From the NCBI RefSeq assembly GCF_042659445.1, contig NZ_JBHSSR010000001.1: a stretch of DNA of 64,000 nt; one strand, written 5' to 3'. Positions 1-8,223 of this stretch are shown here, piece after piece. A program made the position numbers and the translations under genes. Source of the DNA: Macrococcoides epidermidis. GTDB lineage: Bacteria; Bacillota; Bacilli; Staphylococcales; Staphylococcaceae. Numbering within the stretch: position 1 is the stretch's first letter; each line of letters begins with the position of its first letter. Below the pieces are notes generated by a model, which worked only from the letters and a program-made list of their open reading frames with translations, did not search any database and was not told where the DNA came from.

Positions 1-885
1 TACCGTGAATTACCAATCCGTATCGCTGAACTTGGTACAATGCACAGATATGAAGCAAGTGGTGCTGTAAGCGGATTACAACGTGTTCGTGGTATGACTT
101 TAAATGATGCACATATCTTCGTTCGTCCGGATCAGATTAAAGATGAATTTATCCGTGTCGTGCAACTTGTAATAGATGTATATAAAGACTTCAAATTTAA
201 AGATTATAAATTCCGTCTAAGTTATAGAGATCCAGAAGATACTGAAAAATATTTCCAGGATGATGAAATGTGGGAGAAAGCACAATCAATGCTTAAAGAA
301 GCAGTTGATGAAATGGGCTTAGATTACGAAGAAGCACCAGGAGAAGCTGCATTCTACGGTCCAAAACTCGATGTACAGGTTAAAACTGCGTTAGGTAAAG
401 AAGAAACTTTATCTACAGTTCAATTAGACTTCTTATTACCGGAACGTTTCGATTTAGAATACATTGGTAATGACGGCGAGAAACACCGTCCGGTAGTTAT
501 TCACCGTGGTGTTATTTCAACAATGGAACGATTTGTTGCTTTCTTAACAGAAGAATATAAAGGTGCATATCCTACTTGGCTTGCTCCAAATCAATTAGAA
601 ATTATTCCGGTTTCTAATGAAGTGCATTATGACTATGCGCGTAAATTATATGATGAGTTAAAATCTCAAGGTGTTCGTTGTCATATTGATGACCGAAATG
701 AAAAGATGGGCTACAAAATTCGTGAAGCACAAATGCATAAAGTCCCTTACCAGGTTGTAGTAGGAGATAAAGAAGTTGAGAATAATGAAGTAAACCTGCG
801 TCAATATGGTTCTAAAGATTCTAAAACTTTAGATCGCGACGAGTTTATCTGGAATTTAGTTGATGAGATTCGTCTAAAAAAATAA
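1..885 (+). CDS. thrS: Threonyl-tRNA synthetase, C-terminal part (cut by window edge)
   Basis: The frame is open from the first base, so the first half of the gene lies outside the window; 294 residues remain. ThrRS charges tRNA-Thr with threonine in the cytosol. What is seen is the class II catalytic core and the anticodon-binding domain. The motif 2 region RYEASGAVSGLQRVRG is near the left edge. DAHIF and VIHRGV carry histidines expected to bind the catalytic zinc, and GVISTMERF is motif 3. The last ~100 residues form the HGTP anticodon-binding domain. The N-terminal TGS and editing domains are not visible. Neighbouring lysP behind it is the staphylococcal order. No clear terminator follows; only an imperfect AT-rich dyad lies around 882-935. 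Confidence 0.97.
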   Translation, partial: YRELPIRIAELGTMHRYEASGAVSGLQRVRGMTLNDAHIFVRPDQIKDEFIRVVQLVIDVYKDFKFKDYKFRLSYRDPEDTEKYFQDDEMWEKAQSMLKEAVDEMGLDYEEAPGEAAFYGPKLDVQVKTALGKEETLSTVQLDFLLPERFDLEYIGNDGEKHRPVVIHRGVISTMERFVAFLTEEYKGAYPTWLAPNQLEIIPVSNEVHYDYARKLYDELKSQGVRCHIDDRNEKMGYKIREAQMHKVPYQVVVGDKEVENNEVNLRQYGSKDSKTLDRDEFIWNLVDEIRLKK

Positions 886-959
886 TGATTTGATTTTTTA
901 TGAGTCTATGTTTTAAAGGAAAATCATCATTTAATGTATTAACGTATTAAAAAAAGAGG

Positions 960-988
960 TTGAAATAATAAGTGATGTCATGTATATT
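960..988 (+). promoter_or_regulatory. SigA-type promoter of the lysine riboswitch/lysP
   Basis: TTGAAA at 960-965 and TATATT at 983-988 are separated by 17 bases, which fits a housekeeping promoter. It lies just upstream of the lysine riboswitch aptamer and would start transcription near 995. Confidence 0.6.
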
Positions 989-1007
989 AGTAACTAACTT
1001 AATATTC

Positions 1008-1182
1008 CTCGTTGAGGTAGAGGTTGCACTGCTTATGAGTAGATGATGGATATGTCATACACATAAACGAAGTTTATCGAAAGGAAACAGTGCCGAAGGA
1101 ATAATGTGTATGAACATTATATCCTGGGCTAACATTGAACAAGTGTTAGACTGTCACATTTGTGATGCGCTACTTAATTTTG
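1008..1182 (+). ncRNA. Lysine riboswitch (L-box) aptamer
   Basis: The 369-base gap between thrS and lysP holds a lysine riboswitch. Conserved L-box blocks are visible: the 5' block AGGTAGAGGTTGCA (1015 onward), AGTA at about 1039, AAGGAAACAGTGCCGAAGG near 1080-1099 and CTGGGCTAACATTGA near 1124-1138. The closing stem P1 can form between AGGTAG (1015-1020) and CTACTT (1170-1175). The downstream gene is a lysine-type permease, which fits. With lysine bound, the following terminator should form and lysP expression should drop. Confidence 0.92.
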
Positions 1183-1196
1183 ATGATTATACTTTC

Positions 1197-1238
1197 AAAT
1201 GAGTACGCGTATCATACGTGTGCTCATTTTTAATTTTT
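1197..1238 (+). terminator. Riboswitch-controlled intrinsic terminator before lysP
   Basis: AAATGAG (1197-1203) pairs with CTCATTT, extended inward by TACGCGTAT pairing with ATACGTGTG through two wobble pairs; a T-rich run follows. It sits between the L-box aptamer and the lysP ribosome binding site, so it is the likely expression platform. Confidence 0.85.
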
Positions 1239-1254
1239 GAAAGGAAGTCAATAT

Positions 1255-2745
1255 ATGCAAAGTACGAATGGAGTACAAAGAAAATTGAAGCAGCGCCATA
1301 TTTCGATGATCGCTATTGGTGGCTGTATCGGCACAGGTTTATTTATGACCTCTGGAGGAGCGATTCGTGATGCTGGCCCAGGTGGTGCGTTACTTGCGTT
1401 TACGATTATTGGTATTATGGTATTTTTCTTAATGACAAGTCTTGGTGAAATGGCAACATATTTACCGATTTCAGGTTCATTTTCTACCTATGCAACACGC
1501 TTCGTCGATCCATCTCTTGGATTTGCGCTTGGCTGGAATTATTGGTTTAACTGGGTGATTACAGTTGCAGCAGATGTGAGTATCGCTGCGAGCGTCATAA
1601 AGTACTGGGCACCGATGGATTTCTTGCCGGGTTGGGCATGGAGCATAGTGTTTTTAGCAATTATTTTATTTTTAAATACATTGTCAGTTCGAGTTTATGG
1701 TGAAAGTGAATATTGGTTTGCGATTATAAAAGTTGCTACTGTTATATTATTTTTAATCATCGGATTACTAACAATCGTTGGAATATTAGGTGGCAAGTTT
1801 ATCGGTTTTGATAACTTCACGACAGGTGATGCTCCATTTGTCGGTCATGGTTTAACGGGGTCTTTCTTAACGATTCTTGGCGTATTCTTAGTAGCCGGAT
1901 TTAGTTTCCAGGGTACAGAACTTGTTGGTATTACAGCAGGTGAATCAGAAGAGCCGGAAAAAACGATACCGAAAGCGATTAAACAAGTTTTCTGGAGAAT
2001 TTTAATTTTTTACATTCTCTCTATTTTCGTCATCGGATTAATCATTCCTTACACGAATCCTAACTTAATGGGGGGAGATAGTGTTGCGAAGTCACCATTT
2101 ACGTTAGTATTTGAAAATGCTGGCCTTGCATTTGCAGCATCCTTTATGAATGCTGTTATCTTAACATCTATTCTATCAGCGGGTAATAGTGGTATGTATG
2201 CTTCAACGCGTATGTTATATGCGATGGGTAAAGATGGATTAGCATCACGTAAATTCTCAGAAACAAATCGCAAAGGCGTTCCTATTCCGAGTTTACTTGC
2301 AACGTTTGTTGTGGTGGTAATCATCTTCTTAGTAGAGCGTGTTGCTAGTGGTGCTTACGAATATATCGTGGCAGCAAGTGGTTTAACAGGATTTATCGCC
2401 TGGCTTGGTATTGCAATTAGTCATTATCGATTCAGAAGAGCGTTTTATGCTCAGAACAAAGATATGTCAGTATTAAAATATAAAGCGATGTGGTTCCCAT
2501 TCGGTCCGATATTTGCATTTGTTCTCTGTTTATTTGTAATTATCGGTCAGGATACTGATTTAATATTAGGTGGTAAGTTCGATCTTAATGGTTTCTTGAT
2601 CACTTATATGGGGATTCCAATATTCTTAGCGTTCTATTTCTACCACAAACTAAAATATAAAACGCGTAAGATTCCTTTAACAGAAGTTGATTTATCTCAT
2701 GATACAGATATGAGTGAATATGAAAAAATAGATGTTGACTTATAA
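1255..2745 (+). CDS. lysP: Lysine-specific permease, APC superfamily
   Basis: A 496-residue amino acid permease of the AAT family in the APC superfamily, with about 12 membrane segments, importing lysine by proton symport. The signature GGCIGTGLF lies near residue 25-33 in the first helix, as in LysP. ATG at 1255 is chosen because AAAGGAAG (1240-1247) sits 7 bases upstream; an in-frame TTG at 1237 overlaps the riboswitch terminator and has no ribosome binding site. Control by a lysine riboswitch makes lysine the probable substrate. The gene carries the infC promoter in its last codons. Confidence 0.93.
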   Translation: MQSTNGVQRKLKQRHISMIAIGGCIGTGLFMTSGGAIRDAGPGGALLAFTIIGIMVFFLMTSLGEMATYLPISGSFSTYATRFVDPSLGFALGWNYWFNWVITVAADVSIAASVIKYWAPMDFLPGWAWSIVFLAIILFLNTLSVRVYGESEYWFAIIKVATVILFLIIGLLTIVGILGGKFIGFDNFTTGDAPFVGHGLTGSFLTILGVFLVAGFSFQGTELVGITAGESEEPEKTIPKAIKQVFWRILIFYILSIFVIGLIIPYTNPNLMGGDSVAKSPFTLVFENAGLAFAASFMNAVILTSILSAGNSGMYASTRMLYAMGKDGLASRKFSETNRKGVPIPSLLATFVVVVIIFLVERVASGAYEYIVAASGLTGFIAWLGIAISHYRFRRAFYAQNKDMSVLKYKAMWFPFGPIFAFVLCLFVIIGQDTDLILGGKFDLNGFLITYMGIPIFLAFYFYHKLKYKTRKIPLTEVDLSHDTDMSEYEKIDVDL

Positions 2746-2763
2746 ATATTAGCCTGTTATACT
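2735..2763 (+). promoter_or_regulatory. Promoter of the infC-rpmI-rplT operon
   Basis: TTGACT (2735-2740) and TATACT (2758-2763) with a 17-base spacer. The -35 lies inside the final codons of lysP. Transcription would begin near 2770, at the start of the L20-type leader. Confidence 0.7.
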
Positions 2764-2767
2764 TAAG

Positions 2768-2904
2768 TCTGTTGAATACGAAACGGACAAGTAGAAGCAT
2801 CCCGCTTCTCGCCCTGAAGACGCAAAGAGCAGTTACAGGGTTAAATAACATGGTTAGACATGTCTATTTTTTAGCGGGTGCATTATGCATTCGCTTTTTT
2901 GTTT
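2768..2904 (+). ncRNA. Ribosomal protein L20-type leader of infC-rpmI-rplT with attenuator
   Basis: The untranslated leader contains the hairpin AGAAGC-ATCCC-GCTTCT (about 2792-2808) and ends in a strong terminator: AGCGGGTGCA (2873-2882) pairs with TGCATTCGCT and is followed by TTTTTT. GCA plus CCCGCT of the first hairpin can instead pair with AGCGGGTGC with one bulged base, giving a mutually exclusive antiterminator. This matches the Firmicute L20 leader, in which free L20 promotes premature termination. The pairing is read from sequence; binding by L20 is inferred from the family. Confidence 0.82.
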
Positions 2905-2935
2905 GTCTTCGTAAATCAAATAGGAGGTGTCAACC

Positions 2936-3463
2936 ATAGCTAAAGATCAAACTCAAATCAATGACAAAATTCGTGCGAGAGAACTTCGTTTAATCGGTCA
3001 TGATGGTGAACAACTTGGCGTTAAAACTAAGTTCGAAGCAATTGAAATTGCAGAACGTGTTAACCTTGATGTCGTGTTAGTTGCTCCAAATGCGAAACCC
3101 CCAGTAGCCAAAATTATGGATTACGGTAAATTCAAATTTGAACAACAAAAGAAAGAAAAAGAAGCACGTAAAAATCAAAAAGTTGTTGTCGTTAAAGAAA
3201 TTAGATTAAGTCCAACGATTGAAGATCATGATTTTAATACGAAACTTAAAAATGCTCGTAAATTCTTAGAAAAGCAGGACAAAGTTAAAGTATCAATCAG
3301 ATTCCGAGGTCGTGCAATCACGCATAAAGAATTTGGTCAACGTGTGTTAGAGAAATTTGCAGAAGAATGTAAAGATCTTGCGACAGTTGAACAAAAGCCA
3401 AAGATGGATGGTCGCTCAATGTTCTTAATGTTAGCGCCAATCGTCGACAAAAAACAAAACTAG
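2936..3463 (+). CDS. infC: Translation initiation factor IF-3 (probable AUA start)
   Basis: IF-3 binds the 30S subunit, keeps it apart from 50S and proofreads start-codon and initiator-tRNA pairing. About 175 residues: the N-terminal domain, a lysine-rich linker around FEQQKKEKEARK, and the C-terminal domain with KEIRLSPTIEDHDF. The start needs care. The Shine-Dalgarno AGGAGGTG is at 2922-2929, so the GTG at 2927 lies inside it and cannot be the start. The codon at proper spacing, 6 bases downstream, is ATA at 2936, followed by AKDQTQIND. A rare start codon is a known autoregulation device of infC (AUU in E. coli). First gene of infC-rpmI-rplT. Confidence 0.93.
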   Translation: MAKDQTQINDKIRARELRLIGHDGEQLGVKTKFEAIEIAERVNLDVVLVAPNAKPPVAKIMDYGKFKFEQQKKEKEARKNQKVVVVKEIRLSPTIEDHDFNTKLKNARKFLEKQDKVKVSIRFRGRAITHKEFGQRVLEKFAEECKDLATVEQKPKMDGRSMFLMLAPIVDKKQN

Positions 3464-3475
3464 GAGGAACAAAAC

Positions 3476-3676
3476 ATGCCTAAAATGAAAACTCACCGTG
3501 GTGGAGCTAAACGTGTTAAAAGAACTGGTTCAGGAAAATTAAAACGTTCAAGAGCTTACACTTCACACTTATTCGCAAACAAATCAACGAAACAAAAACG
3601 TGGACTTCGTAAAGCGTCATTAGTATCTAAAGGCGATCAAAAACGAGTAGCACAAATGTTAACTTACGTAAAATAA
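3476..3676 (+). CDS. rpmI: 50S ribosomal protein L35
   Basis: 66 residues, very basic, starting MPKMKTHRGGAKR as L35 proteins do, with the usual length. It sits 12 bases after infC behind AGGAGG and 30 bases before rplT, the conserved infC-rpmI-rplT operon. It is controlled with infC by the leader upstream. Confidence 0.98.
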   Translation: MPKMKTHRGGAKRVKRTGSGKLKRSRAYTSHLFANKSTKQKRGLRKASLVSKGDQKRVAQMLTYVK

Positions 3677-3706
3677 TAAAATTAGAAACACTGAGGAGGA
3701 ATTATA

Positions 3707-4066
3707 ATGCCACGAGTTAAAGGTGGAACAGTTACACGCGCGCGTCGTAAACGTACAATCAAATTAGCTAAAGGTTACTTTGGTTCAAAACATACATTAT
3801 ATAAAGTAGCAAAACAACAAGTAATGAAATCAGGTCAATATGCATACCGTGACCGTCGTCAAAAGAAACGTGACTTCCGTAAATTATGGATCGCACGTAT
3901 CAATGCGGCAGCGCGTATGAACGACATCAGCTATAGCCGTTTAATGAACGGATTAAAAGTTGCTGGTATCGATATCAACCGTAAAATGTTATCAGAAATC
4001 GCTATCACTGACGAAAAAGCATTTGCTGAAATCGTAGCACAAGCGAAAGCGGCTTTAAACAAATAA
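3707..4066 (+). CDS. rplT: 50S ribosomal protein L20
   Basis: 119 residues, MPRVKGGTVTRARRKR start, and the C-terminal globular domain around ARMNDISYSRLMNGL. L20 binds 23S rRNA early in 50S assembly and, in Bacilli, represses its own operon through the leader at 2768-2904. Preceded by GAGGAG and followed by a strong terminator. Confidence 0.98.
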   Translation: MPRVKGGTVTRARRKRTIKLAKGYFGSKHTLYKVAKQQVMKSGQYAYRDRRQKKRDFRKLWIARINAAARMNDISYSRLMNGLKVAGIDINRKMLSEIAITDEKAFAEIVAQAKAALNK

Positions 4067-4081
4067 TAAGATATTAATCTT

Positions 4082-4120
4082 AAAAATCTCTAAGTTATGA
4101 TGACTTAGAGATTTTTTTTA
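4082..4120 (+). terminator. Terminator of the infC operon
   Basis: AAAAATCTCTAAGT pairs with ACTTAGAGATTTTT across a 7-base loop and is followed by a run of T. It closes infC-rpmI-rplT. Confidence 0.92.
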
Positions 4121-4155
4121 TGGCCATTTTTAATATAAAAAAGGAGGATAAATCG

Positions 4156-4182
4156 ATGGAGATATATAAACAAAAAAAATAA
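4156..4182 (+). other. Eight-codon reading frame with strong Shine-Dalgarno (doubtful)
   Basis: ATG at 4156 opens 8 codons (MEIYKQKK) before TAA. AAAGGAGG ends 8 bases upstream. It lies between the rplT terminator and the nir promoter, with no promoter recognised for it. It could be a leader peptide, a decayed gene start or chance. Listed because the ribosome binding site is unusually good. Confidence 0.2.
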
Positions 4183-4246
4183 TAAATCCGAAAGTAATAA
4201 AAAGTAAAGACATATTTCTTATTAAATTACTTGCAAAAAAATTTAT

Positions 4247-4262
4247 ATAGGGAAATCCCTAT
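4247..4262 (+). promoter_or_regulatory. Putative NreC binding site of the nir operon
   Basis: TAGGG-AAAT-CCCTA, extended to a perfect 6-4-6 dyad ATAGGG/CCCTAT. It matches the NreC box described in staphylococci (TAGGG-N4-CCCTA type) for nitrate and nitrite reductase promoters. It is centred about 58 bases upstream of the probable transcription start. NreC is the response regulator of the oxygen- and nitrate-sensing NreABC system; nreABC is not in this window. Confidence 0.75.
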
Positions 4263-4273
4263 TCATATATACA

Positions 4274-4306
4274 TGTGAACATATTCACAACTAAATAAGC
4301 TATAAT
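4274..4306 (+). promoter_or_regulatory. nir operon promoter with Rex-type operator
   Basis: TGTGAA-CATA-TTCACA (4274-4289) is a perfect 6-4-6 inverted repeat of the Rex box type (TTGTGAAWWWWTTCACAA). It covers the place where a -35 should be relative to TATAAT at 4301-4306. The -35 hexamer itself (AACATA) is poor, as expected for a promoter needing the NreC activator. Rex would release the site when NADH/NAD+ rises under oxygen limitation. Confidence 0.72.
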
Positions 4307-4337
4307 ATAAATGTATCTTTTATTGAGGGGGAGGCAC

Positions 4338-5069
4338 ATGAAAGGAATCATATATATCGCACATGGATCAAAGATGCCTGATAAAAATCAACTTTTCAGA
4401 GAATTTGTAGATAATATAATATCAAAGCGACCTGAAACAGTACAGCAGTTAGCTTTTCTCGAAAAAGATGACGAGAATGTACCAATTATTACACGCCGTA
4501 TGGTAGATGCTGGTGTCACAGAATTTTTAGTCATGCCAATGCTCTTATTTCCAGCAATGCATGCAAGAGAAGATATTCCAGCACAGCTTAATGATGTATT
4601 GAAAGATTATCCACATATAACATACCACATTGCAGATTGTTTCGGAGATGAACCAAGTGTCTACAAGGTATGTGAGCGCATTATTTCTGGATTTAAAGAT
4701 GCAACGATACTGATTACAGCACATGGTAATAAAAGATTTACTGAACCAGATGAACGTCTCACTAAAATGGTGGAAGTCATGCAGCAGACGTCAGGTCAGA
4801 ACTTAGTACCAGCAATGTTATATGGTAATTTAAGTTTTGAAGAAAAACTGAAGACGATGGATAAGCAAGACAAAATTATCATAATGCCATATTTCTTATT
4901 CGATGGTCATCTTGTGCGTAAGATTAAAAGACTGAGTCAGCCTTTTATAGAAGCAGGATACGATATATCTTTTACTGAAACATTGGATTTAGATTTTGCA
5001 ATGACACAAGGTGTATTAAATAAACTGGCACAACTTGAGGAGGATGCATATGTATCCAGTCATGCTTAA
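4338..5069 (+). CDS. sirB: Sirohydrochlorin ferrochelatase (SirB/CbiX type; NirR of staphylococci)
   Basis: 243 residues with two CbiX-like halves. The first has IYIAHGSKMPDK (His9), the second ILITAHGNKRF, matching the metal-binding histidine motifs of chelatases that insert Fe2+ into sirohydrochlorin to complete siroheme. The staphylococcal homologue next to nirB was first named NirR and treated as a regulator, but the sequence supports a chelatase. ATG at 4338 follows GAGGGGGAGG; the upstream in-frame ATG at 4311 overlaps the promoter. First gene of the nir operon; its end overlaps the sirC start. Confidence 0.88.
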   Translation: MKGIIYIAHGSKMPDKNQLFREFVDNIISKRPETVQQLAFLEKDDENVPIITRRMVDAGVTEFLVMPMLLFPAMHAREDIPAQLNDVLKDYPHITYHIADCFGDEPSVYKVCERIISGFKDATILITAHGNKRFTEPDERLTKMVEVMQQTSGQNLVPAMLYGNLSFEEKLKTMDKQDKIIIMPYFLFDGHLVRKIKRLSQPFIEAGYDISFTETLDLDFAMTQGVLNKLAQLEEDAYVSSHA

Positions 5070-5475
5070 TTTAGAAGGTAAAAAGATACTGATTGTAGGT
5101 GGTGGCAGAATTGCCAAACGCAAAGTAAACGGCTTACATGGTGAAGGTGCGTTTATTACTGTCATGGCACCAGAGATAGATGTTGAAATAGCGTCAATGG
5201 ATGTTGAATGCATTCCATATCCATTTACAAAACAGGATATCAGTCACTATGATATCGTGTTTATTGCAACAAATGATGAAGGTGTTAATAAGCAGGTTAT
5301 GGAATGTGTGAATGATAATCAACTTGTTAATGATTGTTCAAATAAGCGTAACTCAAATTTCTTTAATGTAGCATCTTTTAAACATGATGATATGCGTATT
5401 ATGATTTCAAGCGATGGAGCAAGCCCGGAGAAAAGTAAAATACTCAAACAAAAAATTAAAGATTTATTAAAATAA
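5050..5475 (+). CDS. sirC: Precorrin-2 dehydrogenase (SirC-like)
   Basis: 141 residues with an N-terminal Rossmann motif KILIVGGGRIAKRKV and a following FIATND typical of the Met8p/CysG N-terminal family. It oxidises precorrin-2 to sirohydrochlorin with NAD+, between SumT and SirB. The start at 5050 follows GAGGAGG with 6-base spacing and gives MYPVMLNLEGKK; ATG at 5044 is too near the ribosome binding site. It overlaps the end of sirB by 20 bases, so the two are translationally coupled. The protein is short: the C-terminal helical domain of CysG-type enzymes is largely missing. Confidence 0.85.
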   Translation: MYPVMLNLEGKKILIVGGGRIAKRKVNGLHGEGAFITVMAPEIDVEIASMDVECIPYPFTKQDISHYDIVFIATNDEGVNKQVMECVNDNQLVNDCSNKRNSNFFNVASFKHDDMRIMISSDGASPEKSKILKQKIKDLLK

Positions 5476-5503
5476 ATGAGCGAATGTGCAGAGGAGAAAT
5501 AAT

Positions 5504-7906
5504 ATGAAACAACAATTAGTTATGATCGGTAATGGTATGGCAGGTATACGTACGATTGAAGAAATATTAGAGCGTAATCCAGATTTATTTGAAATCACAG
5601 TTATTGGTGAAGAACCTTATCCAAACTACAACCGTATTATGCTTTCAAATATTTTACAGAAGAAGATGGATATACAGGAAACGATTCTTAATGATTATGA
5701 TTGGTATAAAGAACAAGGCATCACTTTAATCAATGATGATAAAGCTGAATCAATCGACAGAGCAAATAAAACAGTAACAACGAAAAAAGGGATCACAGTT
5801 TCATATGATAAATTAATCATTGCTACAGGTTCAACTGCTTTCATGTTACCGATAGATGGTGTGAAACTTGAAGGTGTTATCGGCTGGAGAACAATTAAAG
5901 ATACAGAATACATCATTGAACAGGCACGTCATTACAAAAAAGCTGTTGTCATCGGTGGTGGATTACTCGGCTTAGAATGTGCGCGTGGATTATTAGACCA
6001 GGGCATGGATGTTACAGTTGTACATTTAGGCGAATGGTTAATGGAAATGCAGTTAGACCGTAAAGCTGGAGAAATGTTAAAAGCTGATTTAGAGAAACAA
6101 GGCATGAAGTTTAAATTACAAGGAAACACACAAGAAATTATCGGTAAAGATCGTGTTGAAGCAATCCGTTTAAGTGACGGTTCAGTAATTGAAACAGATT
6201 TAGTTGTAATGGCAGTAGGTATTCGTCCGGTAACGAAACAAGCACGTGCAGCTGAACTTGAAATCGGTCGTGGTATCGTTGTTAATGATTATATGCAGAC
6301 GAGTGACCCGGATATTTATGCCGTTGGTGAATGTGCTGAACATAACTCAAAAGTATACGGCTTAGTAGCACCACTTTACGAACAAGGGAAAGTATTAGCA
6401 GATCATATCACAGGCAATCCAACAGATGGTTATCACGGATCAACTACATTTACATCACTTAAAGTATCTGGCTGTGACCTATTCTCTGCCGGTAAGATTT
6501 ATGAAGGTGAAAAGACGCGCGGTATTGAAGTGTTTAACGGCTTAGATAATGTCTATAAAAAAGTATTCGTAGAAGAAGGTAAAGTTGTAGGTGCTGTACT
6601 TTACGGGGATACTGAAGAAGGTAACCGTTTCTACAATATGATGAAAAAAGAAGAAGCAATCGAGGAATTCACATTAGTATCTTTATTACACAAAGCTGGT
6701 GAAGTTGATGCAATCAGTGTTGAAACGATGGCAGATGATGAAACAATTTGTGGATGTAACGGTATTTCAAAAGGACAGATTGTTAAAGCAGTACACGAAA
6801 AAGGTTTAACAACTGTTGCAGAAGTTACAGCGCATACTAAAGCCGGTGGATCATGTGGTAAATGTAAAGGACAAATCGCTGATTTACTCGTTCATACTTT
6901 AGGTGATAAATTTGAAGCGGGTGGCCCAACTGGAATTTGTGGATGTACAGAACTTTCACGTGACCAGATTGTGACGCAAATTCGTGCAAAAGGTTTAAAA
7001 ACGTCTAAAGAAGTACGTCACGTATTAGGATTTAAAAACTTAGGTGGATGTCCGAAATGTCGTCCGGCAGTCAACTACTACTTAAATATGTGCTGGCCAC
7101 ATGAGCATGAAGATGAAAAAGATTCACGTTATGCAAATGAACGTTTCCATGCAAACATTCAAAATGATGGTACTTTCTCTGTCATTCCACAGATGCAGGG
7201 TGGGGTTACAAATCCTGATCAGTTAATTAAGTTAGGTGAAGTTGCGAAGAAATATGATGTACCGTTAGTGAAGATCACTGGGGCACAGCGTATCGGTTTA
7301 TATGGTATTAAAAAAGAAGAATTACCTCAAGTGTGGGAAGATTTAGGCATGCGTTCAGCATCTGCTTACGGAAAAAAACTACGTTCTGTTAAATCATGTG
7401 TCGGTAAAGAATTCTGTCGATTTGGTACGCAGTTAACGACACAACTTGCAATTCGACTTGAATCAACATTTGAATATATCGATACACCTCATAAATTTAA
7501 AATCGGGGTATCAGGTTGCCCACGTAGCTGTGTAGAATCTGGTGTGAAAGATTTCGGTGTTATCGGCGTTGAGAATGGCTTCCAGATCTTTGTTGGTGGT
7601 AACGGTGGTACGGAAGTTAAAGCTGCAACATTACTTACAACTGTAGCAACTGAAGACGATGTGATTCAATTATGTGGTGCGATGATGCAATACTACCGTG
7701 AAACAGGTATTTATGGTGAACGTACTGCACCATGGATGGAACGTCTAGGATTCGACCAGGTAAAAGATGTATTGCTTGATGAAGCGAAACAAAAAGAATT
7801 ATTTGAACGTTTAATGGATGCCAATAAAGCACGTCAGGAAGAGCCGTGGAAGGCAATTGCATCAGACGAAGAGAAACGAAAAATGTATGAAGTGGAGCGC
7901 GTATAG
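5504..7906 (+). CDS. nirB: Nitrite reductase [NAD(P)H], large subunit
   Basis: 800 residues. NirB with NirD reduces nitrite to ammonium in the cytosol using NADH. Domains in order: FAD-binding motif GNGMAG (about 9-14); second nucleotide-binding motif VIGGGLLGLE (about 148-158); two BFD-like [2Fe-2S] segments starting CGCNG (about 415) and CGCTE (about 478), ending with CGKC and CPKC; and the ferredoxin-like and siroheme/[4Fe-4S] domains with CVGKEFC (about 630) and CPRSC (about 672), the four cluster and siroheme cysteines. ATG at 5504 follows GAGGAGA. The operon also supplies siroheme. Confidence 0.97.
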   Translation: MKQQLVMIGNGMAGIRTIEEILERNPDLFEITVIGEEPYPNYNRIMLSNILQKKMDIQETILNDYDWYKEQGITLINDDKAESIDRANKTVTTKKGITVSYDKLIIATGSTAFMLPIDGVKLEGVIGWRTIKDTEYIIEQARHYKKAVVIGGGLLGLECARGLLDQGMDVTVVHLGEWLMEMQLDRKAGEMLKADLEKQGMKFKLQGNTQEIIGKDRVEAIRLSDGSVIETDLVVMAVGIRPVTKQARAAELEIGRGIVVNDYMQTSDPDIYAVGECAEHNSKVYGLVAPLYEQGKVLADHITGNPTDGYHGSTTFTSLKVSGCDLFSAGKIYEGEKTRGIEVFNGLDNVYKKVFVEEGKVVGAVLYGDTEEGNRFYNMMKKEEAIEEFTLVSLLHKAGEVDAISVETMADDETICGCNGISKGQIVKAVHEKGLTTVAEVTAHTKAGGSCGKCKGQIADLLVHTLGDKFEAGGPTGICGCTELSRDQIVTQIRAKGLKTSKEVRHVLGFKNLGGCPKCRPAVNYYLNMCWPHEHEDEKDSRYANERFHANIQNDGTFSVIPQMQGGVTNPDQLIKLGEVAKKYDVPLVKITGAQRIGLYGIKKEELPQVWEDLGMRSASAYGKKLRSVKSCVGKEFCRFGTQLTTQLAIRLESTFEYIDTPHKFKIGVSGCPRSCVESGVKDFGVIGVENGFQIFVGGNGGTEVKAATLLTTVATEDDVIQLCGAMMQYYRETGIYGERTAPWMERLGFDQVKDVLLDEAKQKELFERLMDANKARQEEPWKAIASDEEKRKMYEVERV

Positions 7907-7908
7907 TC

Positions 7909-8223
7909 ATGGAAAAAATCAAATTATTCAATGTATCTGAACTAGAACCTCAAATCGGTAAGAAAGTATTTGTTAAAGATGAAGAAATCGGTATTTTCTT
8001 ATTAGAATCTGGAGAAATTAAAGCAATCGGCAATCGTTGTCCTCATAAAAATGGTCCTTTAACAGAAGGTACAGTAAGTGAACATTACGTATTCTGTCCG
8101 CTGCATGACAGAAAAATTGATTTAAATGATGGACAGGTTCAGGCACCAGATGAAGCAGATGGATGTGTTTCAACATATAAAGTAGAAGTAGATAACGGTG
8201 AGTTATTCATATGGATAGACTAG
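7909..8223 (+). CDS. nirD: Nitrite reductase small subunit, Rieske type
   Basis: 104 residues with a Rieske [2Fe-2S] fold. Cys44-Pro-His46 and Cys63-x2-His66 supply the four cluster ligands, so this is a true cluster-carrying NirD, unlike the E. coli subunit, which lacks them. It begins 2 bases after the nirB stop and overlaps sumT by 13 bases. Partner of NirB in NADH-dependent nitrite reduction. Confidence 0.94.
   Translation: MEKIKLFNVSELEPQIGKKVFVKDEEIGIFLLESGEIKAIGNRCPHKNGPLTEGTVSEHYVFCPLHDRKIDLNDGQVQAPDEADGCVSTYKVEVDNGELFIWID

Noticed and set aside
2927..2929. GTG as start of infC
   Set aside because: It is part of the Shine-Dalgarno AGGAGGTG itself, so a ribosome could not use it with that site.
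4338..5069. SirB as the transcription regulator NirR
   Set aside because: No DNA-binding domain is visible, whereas the two chelatase histidine motifs are clear.
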